From positions 1 to 64,000 of the forward strand of contig WOFQ01000081.1 of the NCBI GenBank assembly GCA_012184525.1: a stretch of DNA of 64,000 nucleotides, in the 5' to 3' direction. Below the pieces are notes generated by a model. It was given only the letters and a program-made list of their open reading frames with translations. It made no database searches and was not told where the DNA came from. How positions within the stretch are numbered: the first letter of the stretch is position 1; each line of letters opens with the position of its first letter. Made by a program: the position numbers and the translations under genes. The stretch is from Xenoacremonium recifei (taxonomy: Eukaryota; Ascomycota; Sordariomycetes; Hypocreales; Nectriaceae). This document shows positions 44,849 to 56,199 of the stretch, piece after piece.

Positions 44849-46186
44849 ATGGGAGCTGATGATAAAGTACTTGCTTGGTTGTCACGGCTGGACTTTGACC
44901 CCTTGCGTGTTTCTCAGTCTCTCGCTCCGAGTCGCGATCTCGCATTTTCGGTCAAACCGAATTCCACTAATGGTGGAAACCGCCAGCCCCTGTCACCCCC
45001 AGACTCTCATCGAAAGCGCTCAATCATGGCCAGCGACCCAGACCAGACGCCTAAGAGGAGGAGGGTACACGATCGCAATACTGAAGACGATGATACTCCG
45101 AGGGTAATCTCGGGGATTCCGCGACAACGAAATTATTCTCACTTCCGTACCACGTCGCCGTCGTCTCTCCCACCACCGTCCGAGCCCCAGTCTACACCAT
45201 CACATGCGTCCGGACGATCATCGCCTACAAAACAGATTGCTGCGTTGGAGTTAGACCCTGGGGGAGTAGAGACAAGAGTCCTTTCCGTAAAGGACCGCAG
45301 CTTGCCAGCAGCGCTATCTCGATTGCTACTCGAGTTTGAGTTTTGTAGTAATGGAGTTGGTATTGTTCCTCGCGACTTGGAACCTACAATTAAGGAAAAG
45401 GCTCGAGAAGACCCGGATTTTTACGCATTCCTACCCCATGTTTACACAGCGGATGAAAGCGCTACTTTCGGTCCAGTGCCACCGATTGACGAAGTTACGA
45501 AAATCGTCGTTGAAGCTGCCGAGGCTCAGAATTCCCGACAGAATGAAGCTGGATGGAATATGATGGTTCATTGGCCTCTCTTGGACAATGCCATATACGG
45601 GCGACGAAGGACGAATCAACTGGTTGGTGTTGCCTGTTGCACTACGGCAAAGATCATCAAGGAATATCTTCCGACAAGCTCTCAAGCAAAGATGGTGGAT
45701 TTTGGTATTTATGTGCTGCCAGACTCTGAGACATCTATGGATGCTGCAGAGGCAGTGGAGAATCTCCGCCGGATTCTGCCATGCAATGTCATCAACCATA
45801 CCGACTTCGTCTCTCTCCGCGACCGCCCTCTTGCAATAAGTATCGAGTCTAAGAAACGCAACAGTTCAAATGCGGAGGCGGCGGAGCTTCAACTTGGGAC
45901 ATGGCATGCGGCGCAATGGAAGTTTCTCGGCGACTTGGTTCAGCGAAATGGTGGTTCATTGGATGGATTACCATTTCTACCAGCGATTATAGTCCAAGGT
46001 CATGATTGGAGCTTTGTTGCAACAACAAGGGAAGGCCAGAAGACGATCCTTTGGGTGGAGAAATCTTTTGGATCCACAAGCAGCTCTCTCGGCGTCTTTA
46101 AAACTATTTGGGGTGTGCAGCGTTTAGCGAACTGGGTCAAGGAGGTTTTTTGGCCATGGTATAGGGTTAATGTACTAGGCATATGA
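44849..46186 (+). CDS. PD-(D/E)XK nuclease-like protein (intact)
   Basis: Single exon of 445 residues, no stops or shifts. N-terminal WLSRLDFDPL, then a basic TPKRRR and a Ser/Pro-rich low-complexity linker (about 95-130). From about 190 comes the conserved domain: VPPIDEVTKIVVEAAEAQ, EAGWNMMVHWPLL (about 235), a KMVDFGIYVLP strand, then NHTDFVSLRDRPLAISIESKK (the Glu-x-Lys active-site strand, about 325-335), and a C-terminal WVKEVFWPWY. This matches the nuclease-like domain family widespread in ascomycetes, of unknown biological role. A later ATG (45027) exists, but the WL-motif before it is typical of the family, so 44849 is preferred. A broken relative lies at 27876-29126. The retroelement ends 250 bp upstream. 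Confidence 0.75.
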   Translation: MGADDKVLAWLSRLDFDPLRVSQSLAPSRDLAFSVKPNSTNGGNRQPLSPPDSHRKRSIMASDPDQTPKRRRVHDRNTEDDDTPRVISGIPRQRNYSHFRTTSPSSLPPPSEPQSTPSHASGRSSPTKQIAALELDPGGVETRVLSVKDRSLPAALSRLLLEFEFCSNGVGIVPRDLEPTIKEKAREDPDFYAFLPHVYTADESATFGPVPPIDEVTKIVVEAAEAQNSRQNEAGWNMMVHWPLLDNAIYGRRRTNQLVGVACCTTAKIIKEYLPTSSQAKMVDFGIYVLPDSETSMDAAEAVENLRRILPCNVINHTDFVSLRDRPLAISIESKKRNSSNAEAAELQLGTWHAAQWKFLGDLVQRNGGSLDGLPFLPAIIVQGHDWSFVATTREGQKTILWVEKSFGSTSSSLGVFKTIWGVQRLANWVKEVFWPWYRVNVLGI

Positions 46187-48368
46187 AATTAGATAAGAGA
46201 TCCGATAAATGCCCATTATCCCAGTAGATTGTCTTCGACAGAGTGATTTTAAGTTGAGTGTGGCAAAGAAAGTGCTAATTATCTCTAGGTTACCTCGAGC
46301 TGCTTGCTTGTTCTTGTTAGATATTGCGACAGCCCTGCGTTCTATAATAATTAGGCGGACCCTCGGAAACACAATTCCCTAGCTGAGATCGTGAATATTC
46401 GCTTGCCGTGCAGCAGCGGGTGGTTTAAGCTACTGCTCCCAAACTGCCTCAAATCATACCTGCTGCATCGCTTTAAAAGGAGATACTAAGTGTGATCTTT
46501 GGCACACCTCGTGGCATTGACGTGTTTACAATAACCGTAGCTAGACTGGTAAATTTTATGGAAAACAATCACCCATGCTTCATGCGATGCACTTTACTTA
46601 GCTAACGTACCAATCTACGAGAGCAGAGAAGTAATGGCATACATATTCTCGCGTTATGCCTAAATAGATGGATAAGAGTAGACACTGGGAGAGAGTTGAA
46701 ATCTAAACACTACATCTTGAAGAAAATTATGAATGTAAATATGAATTTAGGTAGAAATACCATTTTCCATACTTTAGGATACTATAACCCACGACTAGTA
46801 TCACTTGTAACTGGAACATATAGCTGCATATTCAGAACTTTCTGATACTGATATTACCCTTGCGTATATCTACCTTTCTCTCTGCCATGAAGGCAACTCC
46901 ACCTCTTTAGAGACTATCCTATCATCATGTGGCATGATATTATTGATCCCCGATCATGGGGTCACAAGATTTCGAAGCTTTTGCAAATGTGCCTTATATT
47001 AAAAACCGACTCTGACGTCCTACCTCTCAGGCACTTGCGAGACGGGAAACTGACCAAACGAGTCATGCCGGGAAGGAGTGGCTACGGAGAATTGAAGACC
47101 CAGATCTATATGGATTTCCTACAAATAGGCCATAAATACTGGACTTTCACCTCATAAATGGAGGGAAGGCTAGAGATTAATAAAGTCATCTCTTGGGACC
47201 TAGCTTTGAGTCCGCTTTGAACTACCAGCGACCTGGCCGTTCCAGCTCGTTCACTCCTCTCAGCCGCATACTCTGACATCGTGACACAAAGGTCACAGCC
47301 ACGGAGTTACCCGCTCAACAGGCTGTGTCTAGTAGACATCTCCGTATAGACTTTTTGATTGCAGGGGAAAATATCAATCCTCTTCTGAATTAGTCTTCTG
47401 ATACGGAGGACGCTTTCAAAAGTTGTTGCCCATGCTAAAACAGCCGCAACTTCTGGTCCCCATTAACCAACGGTTTGGTACACGATAAGCCCTGAATAAA
47501 TCCCTGATAGCACTTATTGGGAGTTATCGTGATATAATAGTTATTGTTAATGCAATACTCTTTAGTAGATGATAAGAGTGTTGCAGATATCTCATGTACA
47601 ATGGACTAGTCGAACGTCTAGGGAGGAATTTCGCCTTACCTCTAACCTAAAAGAAGAGGCATTGGCCCATAAAAAGATAGCTCTAACCGCGATTATATCT
47701 GATCTTCCTCTTGAAAGGTTAATCGAACGGCTACAGGGGCTATGGATCAGTTCCTTCCATCAAAAATGGGTAAGTTAAGTTGTGAATCCTTGTCTTGATA
47801 GAAGCGCATGGGGTCACATATCCCGCAACACCGCCGAACTACTCCATAAGGAAGCCAGGATCAATCAACGGTTGCCAAGGCCGACAGCCGCCAAGAACGG
47901 CTGCCGAGCGATAAGAAAAAGGCCATTGTCTCTAGTTGCATCGGGCTCCTCCGATTATCATTTGAACGTTCCTATCAGTTGCCGTCATGGGCTCGAAGAA
48001 GCTCGCGTTAGACTTGGCGATCTTCCCAAGAGCCGCCGACTGTTGCTAGGTCGCATCGGCTTATCTTATTATTTCCCACCGAGTTCCGGGATACTGGGTG
48101 TAGTTACGTAACTCCTATCTTTGGAGACCTCTATCTTCCATTAAAACATCGGTAGAACACCGATTAGAGCACCGGCAGAACACCGATCCAGTGAATTTTG
48201 AAGCAACATCACATTGCGTAGACTCTCGTAGACCTATTAAAGAGTCCTATTGACGCCTTTGTCGATGTCGTCCAGGCAAAGAGGATAAAGAGCCAGCCAA
48301 TCAACTCTTTTCTCCTTCCCGAGTACCAACCCAAGACACTTCGTCTTCTCGATCGCATTCATTTTACC
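46187..48368. other. Intergenic, nothing recognised, amidase promoter at right
   Basis: No gene supported in 2.2 kb. Open frames at 46927-47157, 47569-47778 and 47782-48111 lack family resemblance. The last 250 bp are the promoter of the secreted amidase and hold two CGG-N7-CCG sites. Confidence 0.4.
48150..48185. promoter_or_regulatory. Two tandem CGG-N7-CCG sites
   Basis: CGG-TAGAACA-CCG (48150-48162) and CGG-CAGAACA-CCG (48173-48185) are 23 bp apart and differ by one base. The first extends to a 6-bp inverted repeat ATCGGT/ACCGAT. They lie 184-219 bp before the amidase ATG. Repeated inverted triplets with conserved spacer are strong candidates for a Zn2Cys6 dimer. Confidence 0.5.
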
Positions 48369-50075
48369 ATGAGGAAGTCTATTCTCGGACTCAGCTTGCT
48401 GACGCTGGCGGCTGCTCTCGACTTTCAGTGGTCTTATGAGGGTCAAGAATACTGGGCGACGGAAGTGGACCGTATCGACAAGAAAGACAACGTCAAATTA
48501 AAAAAGCACATCGAAAAAGAAGGCTTGGGATACTTCAGGGTCGGAGATGTTGACTGGCCCCAGTTCTGCCACCCCATGCCAGGCCATGGGTACGAGCCCG
48601 GGGCGTACGTCGTGGCTTCGGTCTCGGGTCAGCTCGTCATCGCTAAGGCCTATCAGTTGATGGATGATCCCGCTCACGCATTTATGACCGGTGTTATTCC
48701 GGACGGCGACGATAGCTACAAGAAAGGGCCAGCAGGCGGTATCCCAATCCCCCCCGCTCTTGGCAGTGATGGGCCCCTGGCTGGCGTTCGCTTTGCTGTC
48801 AAGGACATTTACCATGTCAAGGGCGTCAAGACTACGGGAGGGTCCCGCGCATACCATGATGCTTTCCCTCCCCAGAATCACACCTCGAGCGTAGTCCTCA
48901 GGAACCTTGCTGCTGGTGCTACGCTTGTTGGTAAGACCAAGACTGTCGTCTTCGCCCTGGCCGGTACTCACAACGGCTGGTCAGTTGACTATCACGACCC
49001 CTTTAATCTGCGTGCCGATGGCTACATCACGACTGGTGGTAGCAGTTCTGGGTCTCTCGCTGCCGAAGTAGCCTATGACTGGGTCGACTTTACCATTGGC
49101 ACTGACACTGCTGGTTCGATTCGAGGACCTGCTGGCCGAGGTGGTCTGTACGGATACCGGCCTACTCACGGTGCCTATGACATGGAAGGCGTTTTACCTT
49201 GCATCCATGCCATGGATACCCCTGGATTCTTTACGAGGTCGCCCACTCTGTTCTCAAAACTTTTTGAAATTTGGTCTGAAGACACAGAGATTGAAATGGC
49301 GATGAACTTGTTTTCTATGCCTCGCAAGATTAAGTATTCGACAGATACATCCTGGTTCGGCGAGACACAGTTGAGGGATTTTTTCAGCAAAGTTCAGTCT
49401 CACTTCAATATGACTTCTTCCACCATGGACATCTATGAGCTCTGGCTGGAGAAGGGCATTAACGGAACTTTGAATGAGTACTTTGAAACAGTCTATCTCG
49501 ACTTGAACTCTCGCGACTCTTGGGATGCGATCGGAGCCCCTCTATACGAAGCCTTTGGAGAACTAACTGGCGCTGCCGGTGCACCCGTCGATCCAACTGC
49601 CAACCTCACTTGGGGCTACGGCCGAAACCAGACAGTCCGCGATCGCTACGAAGAGTCTATGGAGCGCCTTTTGGACTACCGCGAATGGTATAACGAATAT
49701 GGCATGCCGAATGACCCGGAGACCTGCTCGGAGTCCATTTACGCTTCCACCTACATGGGGTCGATTCTGACGGATAGGCAGCCTCTCACTCCATTCTTCG
49801 CGTCTGGTGATGAGCTCAGTGGGCCGATTTGGAACACGGTGCTCACAGCCTATGGAGGCGTGCCTGAAATCATTGTTCCTTTTGGACAAGCGAAATATTG
49901 GAGCAACAACACTCTTCAATATGAGTACTTCCCCCTCTCTGCTTCCTTCCAGGCTGCTAGAGGGTGTGACGCTGTCCTATTCAAGCTCGTGAGTGAGCTT
50001 GCCGAAGCCGGGTTACTCCAGGAAGTCCAGACCGGGAAGTTGGCTTACCCATTGAAATCATCCCGACGGGACTAA
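48369..50075 (+). CDS. Secreted amidase-signature family hydrolase
   Basis: Single exon, 568 residues, complete. A signal peptide (MRKSILGLSLLTLAAA) is followed by a mature enzyme with about four N-glycosylation sequons (for example NHTS, NMTS, NGTL, NLTW). The Ser-cisSer-Lys triad is intact: Lys145 in RFAVKDIYH, Ser225 in TTGGSSSGS and nucleophile Ser250 in TDTAGSIRGP. The N-terminal 130 residues before the core are longer than in bacterial amidases and typical of a fungal subgroup. It should hydrolyse an amide or ester outside the cell or in the secretory path. It is unrelated in detail to the frameshifted amidase at 10096, which lacks a signal peptide. Substrate unknown; two CGG-N7-CCG sites upstream suggest specific induction. 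Confidence 0.85.
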   Translation: MRKSILGLSLLTLAAALDFQWSYEGQEYWATEVDRIDKKDNVKLKKHIEKEGLGYFRVGDVDWPQFCHPMPGHGYEPGAYVVASVSGQLVIAKAYQLMDDPAHAFMTGVIPDGDDSYKKGPAGGIPIPPALGSDGPLAGVRFAVKDIYHVKGVKTTGGSRAYHDAFPPQNHTSSVVLRNLAAGATLVGKTKTVVFALAGTHNGWSVDYHDPFNLRADGYITTGGSSSGSLAAEVAYDWVDFTIGTDTAGSIRGPAGRGGLYGYRPTHGAYDMEGVLPCIHAMDTPGFFTRSPTLFSKLFEIWSEDTEIEMAMNLFSMPRKIKYSTDTSWFGETQLRDFFSKVQSHFNMTSSTMDIYELWLEKGINGTLNEYFETVYLDLNSRDSWDAIGAPLYEAFGELTGAAGAPVDPTANLTWGYGRNQTVRDRYEESMERLLDYREWYNEYGMPNDPETCSESIYASTYMGSILTDRQPLTPFFASGDELSGPIWNTVLTAYGGVPEIIVPFGQAKYWSNNTLQYEYFPLSASFQAARGCDAVLFKLVSELAEAGLLQEVQTGKLAYPLKSSRRD

Positions 50076-50728
50076 GGAACAAGCGTCAAGTGATGAGGCA
50101 CTGCAAGATAGAATGCAGTCCGGATTCCTTCTTGGATAATCTGGACATTTTCGATTCATCATTTTACGATTCTCAGTCAGAGTTCCCGATCAATTAGGTC
50201 TGGGTTTGAATGCAGCCAGAGATAAAATGTATCCAGGTATTTTGTGGGAAGAATTATGAGAAAATATGTCTGGATTTGTACATGCCATTGATGTAAACTG
50301 ATAGACCAGTGTAATCTTGAGATGTCGATCCTAAATTAATGTGCCCGTCGTGCATCTACTAAGAAACTTGCGTTGGTTTGCAACTGGTCCAAATGTGTAA
50401 ATCTGTAAGCCCTTGCGGCGGCCGGTTCCAGATTAGTGCTCCGTGACAAGACCGCATATTCACCGCCTGCTGGCAGGCACTGAGCTGCCGGGGCCTTCAT
50501 GCTACCGTCAAGCATAGAGAAGCTGTAGGGTCCTACAGTACCTCGCGGTCCTACGGTTGAATACGCATCGTCGGAAAGGTACGTAGGGTTCTCTTCTAGC
50601 CCTGGTACGGCCGCTGTAAATTTCGCAGGTGGCATCTCACGCACCCAGATGACTGTGACGCCCCGTCCCTTAGTTGGGCTGTGTGAAAGATTCACCCAAG
50701 ACCAACGGGTATATTAGATTACTCGAAG
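50076..50728. other. Intergenic; open frame of unclear status
   Basis: Contains the amidase 3' region and a 119-codon minus-strand frame (50336-50695) that begins MNLSHSPTKGRG. The frame has balanced composition but no motif. It may be a second exon of the hypothetical gene at 50729-51091; no clear donor/acceptor pair was found. Confidence 0.3.
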
Positions 50729-51091
50729 TTAGGAAACAGCCAGACTGATCTTCGTGATATGCCAACCTTCAGCTCTCTCTTGGTTTAGCGCAGCTATAAT
50801 GTCTCGAATAATCTCCGCTTCCTCCATCTCAGCGTTGAGATGTAAAACGTCCAACTCCTCGACGCGGATTCGAAATGGACCCGAAGCAGGTGCACCCAAG
50901 TCTTTCTTCGGCAAGCCAGTGATGATCCTATCTACTATGTTTTTAAGGAGGAAATAGAGGGCTGGAATTCTGTCATTAGGATACATGTGTGAAATTGTCG
51001 CTCGTAAGGTATCTCGATCAGAGGAAGTTAGGCCTAGGGACACTATAATGACATAGTTGGGCCCTTCACCGCGATCAAGGACTCCATTCAT
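50729..51091 (-). CDS. Hypothetical protein, possible fragment
   Basis: Open frame of 120 codons starting MNGVLDRGEGPNYVIIVS. The amphipathic helical part (RVEELDVLHLNAEMEEAEII) reads like a genuine protein, but I recognise no family. It ends at a TAA shortly before another open frame on the same strand, so the two may be parts of one spliced or broken gene. Confidence 0.3.
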   Translation of the reverse strand: MNGVLDRGEGPNYVIIVSLGLTSSDRDTLRATISHMYPNDRIPALYFLLKNIVDRIITGLPKKDLGAPASGPFRIRVEELDVLHLNAEMEEAEIIRDIIAALNQERAEGWHITKISLAVS

Positions 51092-52292
51092 TTTGGCGCA
51101 TTTTGTTCTCGCTAGCTGTTGTATTTCATCTATTACATAAGTTAGCTAAGTTTGCCTGCCAGCTCAGGCATAGTCGAAGGTGATCTCTACCAATTGAGGT
51201 GCTTTTATGAACAGCAGAGGTAGGAATATTCCCTGGGTCAATCACTGAACAGGATAGCCGCTGTCATAAGTGTGTGGCGATAACGCGTCGTCTAGATGGA
51301 AAAGATCCTGATATGATAAAGAGTCGAGCTGGTATCATATGTGGTTTTGGCTCTCTCATCTTCCAGCTAGTCTGGAGAAATCTCTTGACGAATTTTTCGA
51401 CCAGCCCAAGATCCAGTGCCTGGACACTGCGCAGGGCGGGAGACAGTTCCTCCGCCGCGGCCGTTGACCAATGCACACTCTTGCGGCTCGAGGGGCTGTG
51501 ATCGTACTTCTTAGTATAAAATTCAAGAAGTGATGGTAGGGTTGACGACGGGATCTGGTATGGAACCGCGAAACCGATGCACCCACTCTCTCTGATCCAC
51601 TTGAACGAATTCCAATACTGCGGAACGGGGGGAAGGGAGCAATTCTGACGTCCAATGAAACTGATATAGGTTGACGATATTGAAGACCTGTTTGGCGGTG
51701 GTCGAACGCTAAATGTCCACCACCCCTTTTGCAGTCACGTCCACAGGGCACCAGCACGACAACGGTCAAAAGAAGTCATGTCTGCATTTAGGTGTTTTTT
51801 TTTTTTTTCAAAAACAGGGAAGAAGAGGAGGATTTCCGCGGACTAGATAATTCCGAATGAGAGAAGTGATATGTATACAATAGAATATAAAGCGGCAGAA
51901 CTGACCCTACGGGAGCAAGAGGCTATTGCCGGGGAAGCTGATTGCCTACAACAAATATTACCCTAACCCAAAATTTTGCAGGGGGGAAATGTGCCTCATC
52001 GCGCGAGCCGAACCTCCGTTAGTTCTCACCGCTGATCCATGCAGGTCTAGTGATCAGCCATGGTGTAAGGGATGTTTGGGGGTTTAGATGTAGTTATAGA
52101 CTCAGGCCAGTATTATATCGATTTAGCCAGGCTATCCTAGTCTTAGGGGAACCCTAAGCCTTAGTCTTAGGGGAACCCTAAGCCTTAGTCTTACATTAAT
52201 ACCAGACTCATTGCACTGTTAACTAGCTGCCCTTTGGGATATCCTGTAATATCGGCATTTGGCCCACTGATTTCTTATCTGAGTCTATATAT
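51092..52292. other. Intergenic with a telomere-like short repeat
   Basis: No gene supported. Overlapping minus-strand frames at 51264-51769 show no motif. It contains a T-rich run at 51799-51808 and the 24-bp tandem repeat at 52141-52193. Confidence 0.4.
52141..52193. repeat. 24-bp tandem repeat of TTAGGG/CCCTAA inverted units
   Basis: Two perfect 24-bp copies plus a partial third. Each copy contains CTTAGGGGAACCCTAAG, an inverted repeat made of TTAGGG and CCCTAA, the telomere hexamer on both strands, around GAA. It may be coincidence, a hairpin, or a relic of telomere-like sequence. Confidence 0.6.
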
Positions 52293-53879
52293 TCATAGAA
52301 TTGAATCCCTCTGGAGGCTACACCAAAACTTTTGTCCTGCTGGATCATGGAGAGCGTTGATCCAAGGAAACTTTGTTAATATTTGTTTCACATGCTCCCA
52401 GCTCTTAATTCCTAGGCCTTCCAATGTGTGTCTTGTAATTGAAATCCATATAGGGTTCTCGTACGTATATGACGAGGCTGCTCCTATAAATGATAACCAA
52501 AGATGAACCTCTTGGCTGTCTTGCCCGCCCATAGAAACCTGTTGAATGTTTGAGAGCATCTTAGGCATAAGCTCACTCTCGACAGCCCGGCCATCCGGCC
52601 ACTGCAGAAATGTGAGCAAAAAGGCTTTCAGACCCAGATGTAGCCCATTGGAAAACGGGCCGACTCCAACGAGCCCGCGGAGTGGTTGAAGCCCCATAAG
52701 GCGATACCCGAGCAAGAGGATACATTTATAAAACTCCGCGGCATTTATCTTCGGTACAACTCCAGCAATTGTGCTGTTAAGTAGTGAAGTTAGGAACAAT
52801 GCATCCATAAGGAGATCCCGAAGAGGTGCTGATAACGACGTGTATTGCTGTCGGTCAAGAGAGAGCGGAGGAATGCCGCTTTCTTGTCGCAAGTGTAAAC
52901 TGGGCAATTGAATCTTGTTCTGGCAAATTATCGAGGCCTCCTTAACCGTAAATACAGTTGGTGAGCCCAATTGTAAAGAATATTCAAGATCAGTACTAGT
53001 GTAATGTTAGAATAGGCATAGAGATACCCGCTCCAATCTCAATCTGTGATCCTACCGCAGCATTTTTTGTACCAGGTGCGAAGGGCTTGTCATAAGTTGC
53101 CGCACCACCCCGCCTCGCAGCTGAGCTATCTGCCGTAGACCTTGTACATGAACAGACCCTTGTTGATATCGATTTTGGAGCTGCTCATATTGGGCCATGC
53201 TGATTACGGCCGCGATGGTCAAGTCAGAGGTTGCGGTTTGTCCAGATAACTTTCGATTCACTAGGCGGAATGTATTTGACGCGTGACGCATTGATAGAAG
53301 CGCGCTGTTTGGCCTGCTCACAAGTTTGTCGAGGCATATGATGGCTGTCGCCATGGTGGAGTGAAAGCCTGGACCAATAGTTACTATAGCTCCATAGATA
53401 GAACAGTTTTAATAAGGCTTATTTACAGGCTTCGTCAACAAACATATATTGCACGCACAGGGGGGGATTAATGCCGACAAAGCTGAGACCGCTGCTTAAC
53501 GCGGGTGAGAGCTGCATGGTGCTCATAAAGGCGATAACTAAGCAGTAATATGAGCCAAGATCAAGGTACGTCGACGCAGGCCGACATCGGTGTCTTACAC
53601 ACCTTTCTTGATGAGTGCTTTAGATTCGCCAGGCTGGAAGCCTAGGAAAAACAGGCCGTCGTCGATCGGCCGCTCAACACGGCAGACCCTTTTGGTCACG
53701 TCCGGTGCTCCTTCCGTCGCCGGGGAGTGGATCAACGTCATAGCCGTTTTCGACGCATTCTTCCGCGATGCCCGACAGAGTTTTTTCCCCTTATTTCTCC
53801 CCAAGGCTGCATGGCTGCGGATTCGTTTTCGTACACCATGATTCGAGATAGTATCGTTATCAATGAATTCGAGTGGCAT
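52293..53879 (-). CDS. Fungal regulator-type protein without zinc cluster
   Basis: Four exons, 53879-53603, 53537-53427, 53368-53056 and 52995-52293, with introns of 58-65 nt that all keep frame, give 467 residues. The N-terminus has ISNHGVRKRIRSHAALGRN, a basic RIRSH motif at the start of a family of fungal regulator-like proteins that lack a Zn2Cys6 domain. The middle has NRKLSGQTATSDLTIAAVI and HVQGLRQIAQLRGGV, the helical regulatory domain, and YSLQLGSPTVFT follows. No zinc-binding cysteine set is seen anywhere. It may act as a co-regulator or bind DNA through the basic N-terminus; that is inference. It is transcribed in the same direction as the dehydrogenase at 54398, 518 bp away. Confidence 0.75.
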
Positions 53880-54397
53880 CGCGGCAGGGCCATGAACAGC
53901 TTGAGCGAAGAGGAACCGAGTCTAAGTAAAATTCCTTCGTATGGGGCTGGAGCGGATATTTATGGTGGTAGGAGATTTAGTAGAGGGTGCTCGGCGGATG
54001 GAAAGGATTGCCCCACATCGAAGCATGAATCGTACTTGCGGAGATTCGATTCCTCGGAGAACGCTACCAGTACTCCGCATGCATATTTTTGTCCCCAGTG
54101 TTTTGCTTTCCGCGGAGCAGCCCACCTACGTCTCGCACCATTCTACATGACAGGGCTTGAGATTACAATCATCATTTTAAAGATCATAAATATAATTGGG
54201 AGCAGCTCGAGAGTTTCGGACACACGGAGTATACCTTTCTTCAGTTCTCCACTGAGTCGAAAGCCCCCTACGGGGATCCAGTTTCACACCAACAGTCTAT
54301 AAAAAGTACCGGCGCTCTTCTAATTATCGGCAGCGAAAATGTGGATGAGGGTAAATCCTACACGAAACGATTATCTATATTCCTAAATAGGGCTCCT
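53880..54397. other. Intergenic, nothing recognised
   Basis: Promoter of the regulator-type gene and 3' flank of the dehydrogenase. Plus-strand frames here (53727-54302, 53941-54150) are the antisense of the first regulator exon plus chance sequence. Confidence 0.45.
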
Positions 54398-55436
54398 CTA
54401 AGCAAATTCGGCCGGTAGCTGGGTCAGCTTTCCCATTTCTTCGACTGTTTCTGCCCACAGCTTCTCCTGTACGATTTTCCCGGCAGGGGACGAAAGATAT
54501 GGAGATGGCCTGAAGAAATCAAGTTGATTAGTTGTTAGAAATTCTCTTAGGAGATGAGGTGGAAGATAGTTCGTACTCAATGATATCCTTATCCCCGAGG
54601 AACTTTCCATGCGATTCTGGCCCTGCCACTACCGCTGCATTGACAAAGAGTCGGCCGCCAACCTCAACTGGTCGGGCCAGAAAAGGCTTGACCACGTTCA
54701 TTACCATACGTAGATGGAATGGCAAAACATCAGTCATGTTCGTATTAATTAGTCCGGGGCAGACCATGTTAATGACGACCTTATTTGCGTCTAGCCGCGG
54801 AGCCAGACTGTACATGAACATTGCACAGAGAAGCTTGCTGTCATTATACCTCTGACCTGGAAAGAAGTGATCCTTTGAGTCCATACGTCTAAGAACTGAC
54901 TCCGTGGACTTTATGGGTGCTTTCTTTTCGAACGACGTGTCAAAGTACATTCGACTGCCGACCCAGGTGATGCGCGCTGGATGACCTGTTTTCTCCGCAC
55001 CCGCTCTCAGGTATGGTAACAGTTCAACAACCAAGAGGACATTCGAATAATAGTTCACTTGCGTAACACGTTCGTGACCGCTTGGGCTGCGTTCGAGCTG
55101 ATATAGCCCGATACCCGCGTTGAGGAGCACGATGTCGACTATGGGAACTCGCTGCTGTAACGTTTTGGCGAAACTCCGTACGCTTTGATAGTTGTCCATA
55201 TCGAGCTCTAGAATAGTGATTGCTGCATTTGCATTGATGTGCTGAAGCTCCTGCTTGCAAGTGTTGCCTTTCGGGATGTTTCTCACAGCGAGAATAAGGT
55301 GGGAGATATTCAGCTTGAGCAACTGTCGTGCTGTTTCTAAGCCTATGCCCGCGGTAGCGCCTGTGATCAATATTGTTTTGCCGTCGAGATTGATGCCTGA
55401 AGGCAATGAAGTGACTTTGGGTTGCGGGAAATTCAT
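54398..55436 (-). CDS. Short-chain dehydrogenase/reductase
   Basis: NAD(P)(H)-dependent oxidoreductase of the classical SDR fold. Two exons, 55436-54577 and 54509-54398 (67-nt intron), give 323 residues. The cofactor motif TGATAGIG is at residues 25-32, NAG at 106-108, Ser161 in WVGSRMY, and the catalytic Tyr197 and Lys201 in GQRYNDSKLL. The retinol-dehydrogenase-like layout and C-terminal VQEKLWAETVEEM are common in fungal secondary-metabolism and detoxification SDRs. No signal peptide is seen. It neighbours a regulator-type gene and a broken metallo-beta-lactamase-fold gene, so the three may have formed a small detoxification or metabolite cluster. That link is inference. Confidence 0.9.
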
Positions 55437-56199
55437 CTTTTAGGCCAGTAAGATAAAATGGTACGAGAAAGGACTCTGCGAGTAAACATCCAAGTATATT
55501 GTGAAGAGTGTATTAGGTGCACTCCCTTGGATGGCGAAGGAGCTTGTATTTATCTGTTGTTGAGCGAGACATGTCTAATCGAAAAGAGCAGCTTTGAAAT
55601 CTATCCGGAAAAGGAAATCACTCTCTCATTTGCCGTTTGAGCCATGATGTCACGAGCCACATCAGGCGACTCTCGGCCTGCGTGAAAAGCCGCTCATTCC
55701 CACCAGCTTAGGCTCTTTTGCGGCGCCACACGGGGACCAGTGAGGCCACACCTATACGTCACGATACATGAAGATTCTCCCAACTGTACCTGTGGCTATT
55801 CAACATAGGGCAACTTGTCCATAGAAAGGAGAGTATCGAATAGCGTTCCCATCGATCAGGGAAGTATACAATCCCATACACAAGACCTGTCCAACTAATC
55901 ACTCTGCTGTCTCGCCAATTGCGGAAGGGTAGCCCGAAGCATTCTCGCGCAAGCCAGCCTCCACTGATTTCCCAAAGTGATTGCATAACTCCGCAGACTT
56001 TGCGGAGTAATCCGTAACAAGGCCGGCGAACCTTAACGACAGTACTCCAGAGTGATAGCGCATCCATCCTAGTGCACAAATACGAAATCTAGACCTTCTC
56101 CACAATCAGCCTAGGTATGACGCGGTTTCAGGTGACGCGTTAAACTTTACGCGATTTGGGAGCCATTCTCCATCTGCTGGCCGTATGGCGGGGTTCCTC
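55437..56199. other. Intergenic, nothing recognised
   Basis: Promoter of the dehydrogenase and upstream flank of the metallo-beta-lactamase-fold relic. Minus-strand frames at 55759-56105 have no recognisable motif. Confidence 0.4.

Noticed and set aside
53727..54302. 191-codon plus-strand frame
   Set aside because: Its first part is antisense to exon 1 of the regulator-type gene and the rest has no recognisable content.
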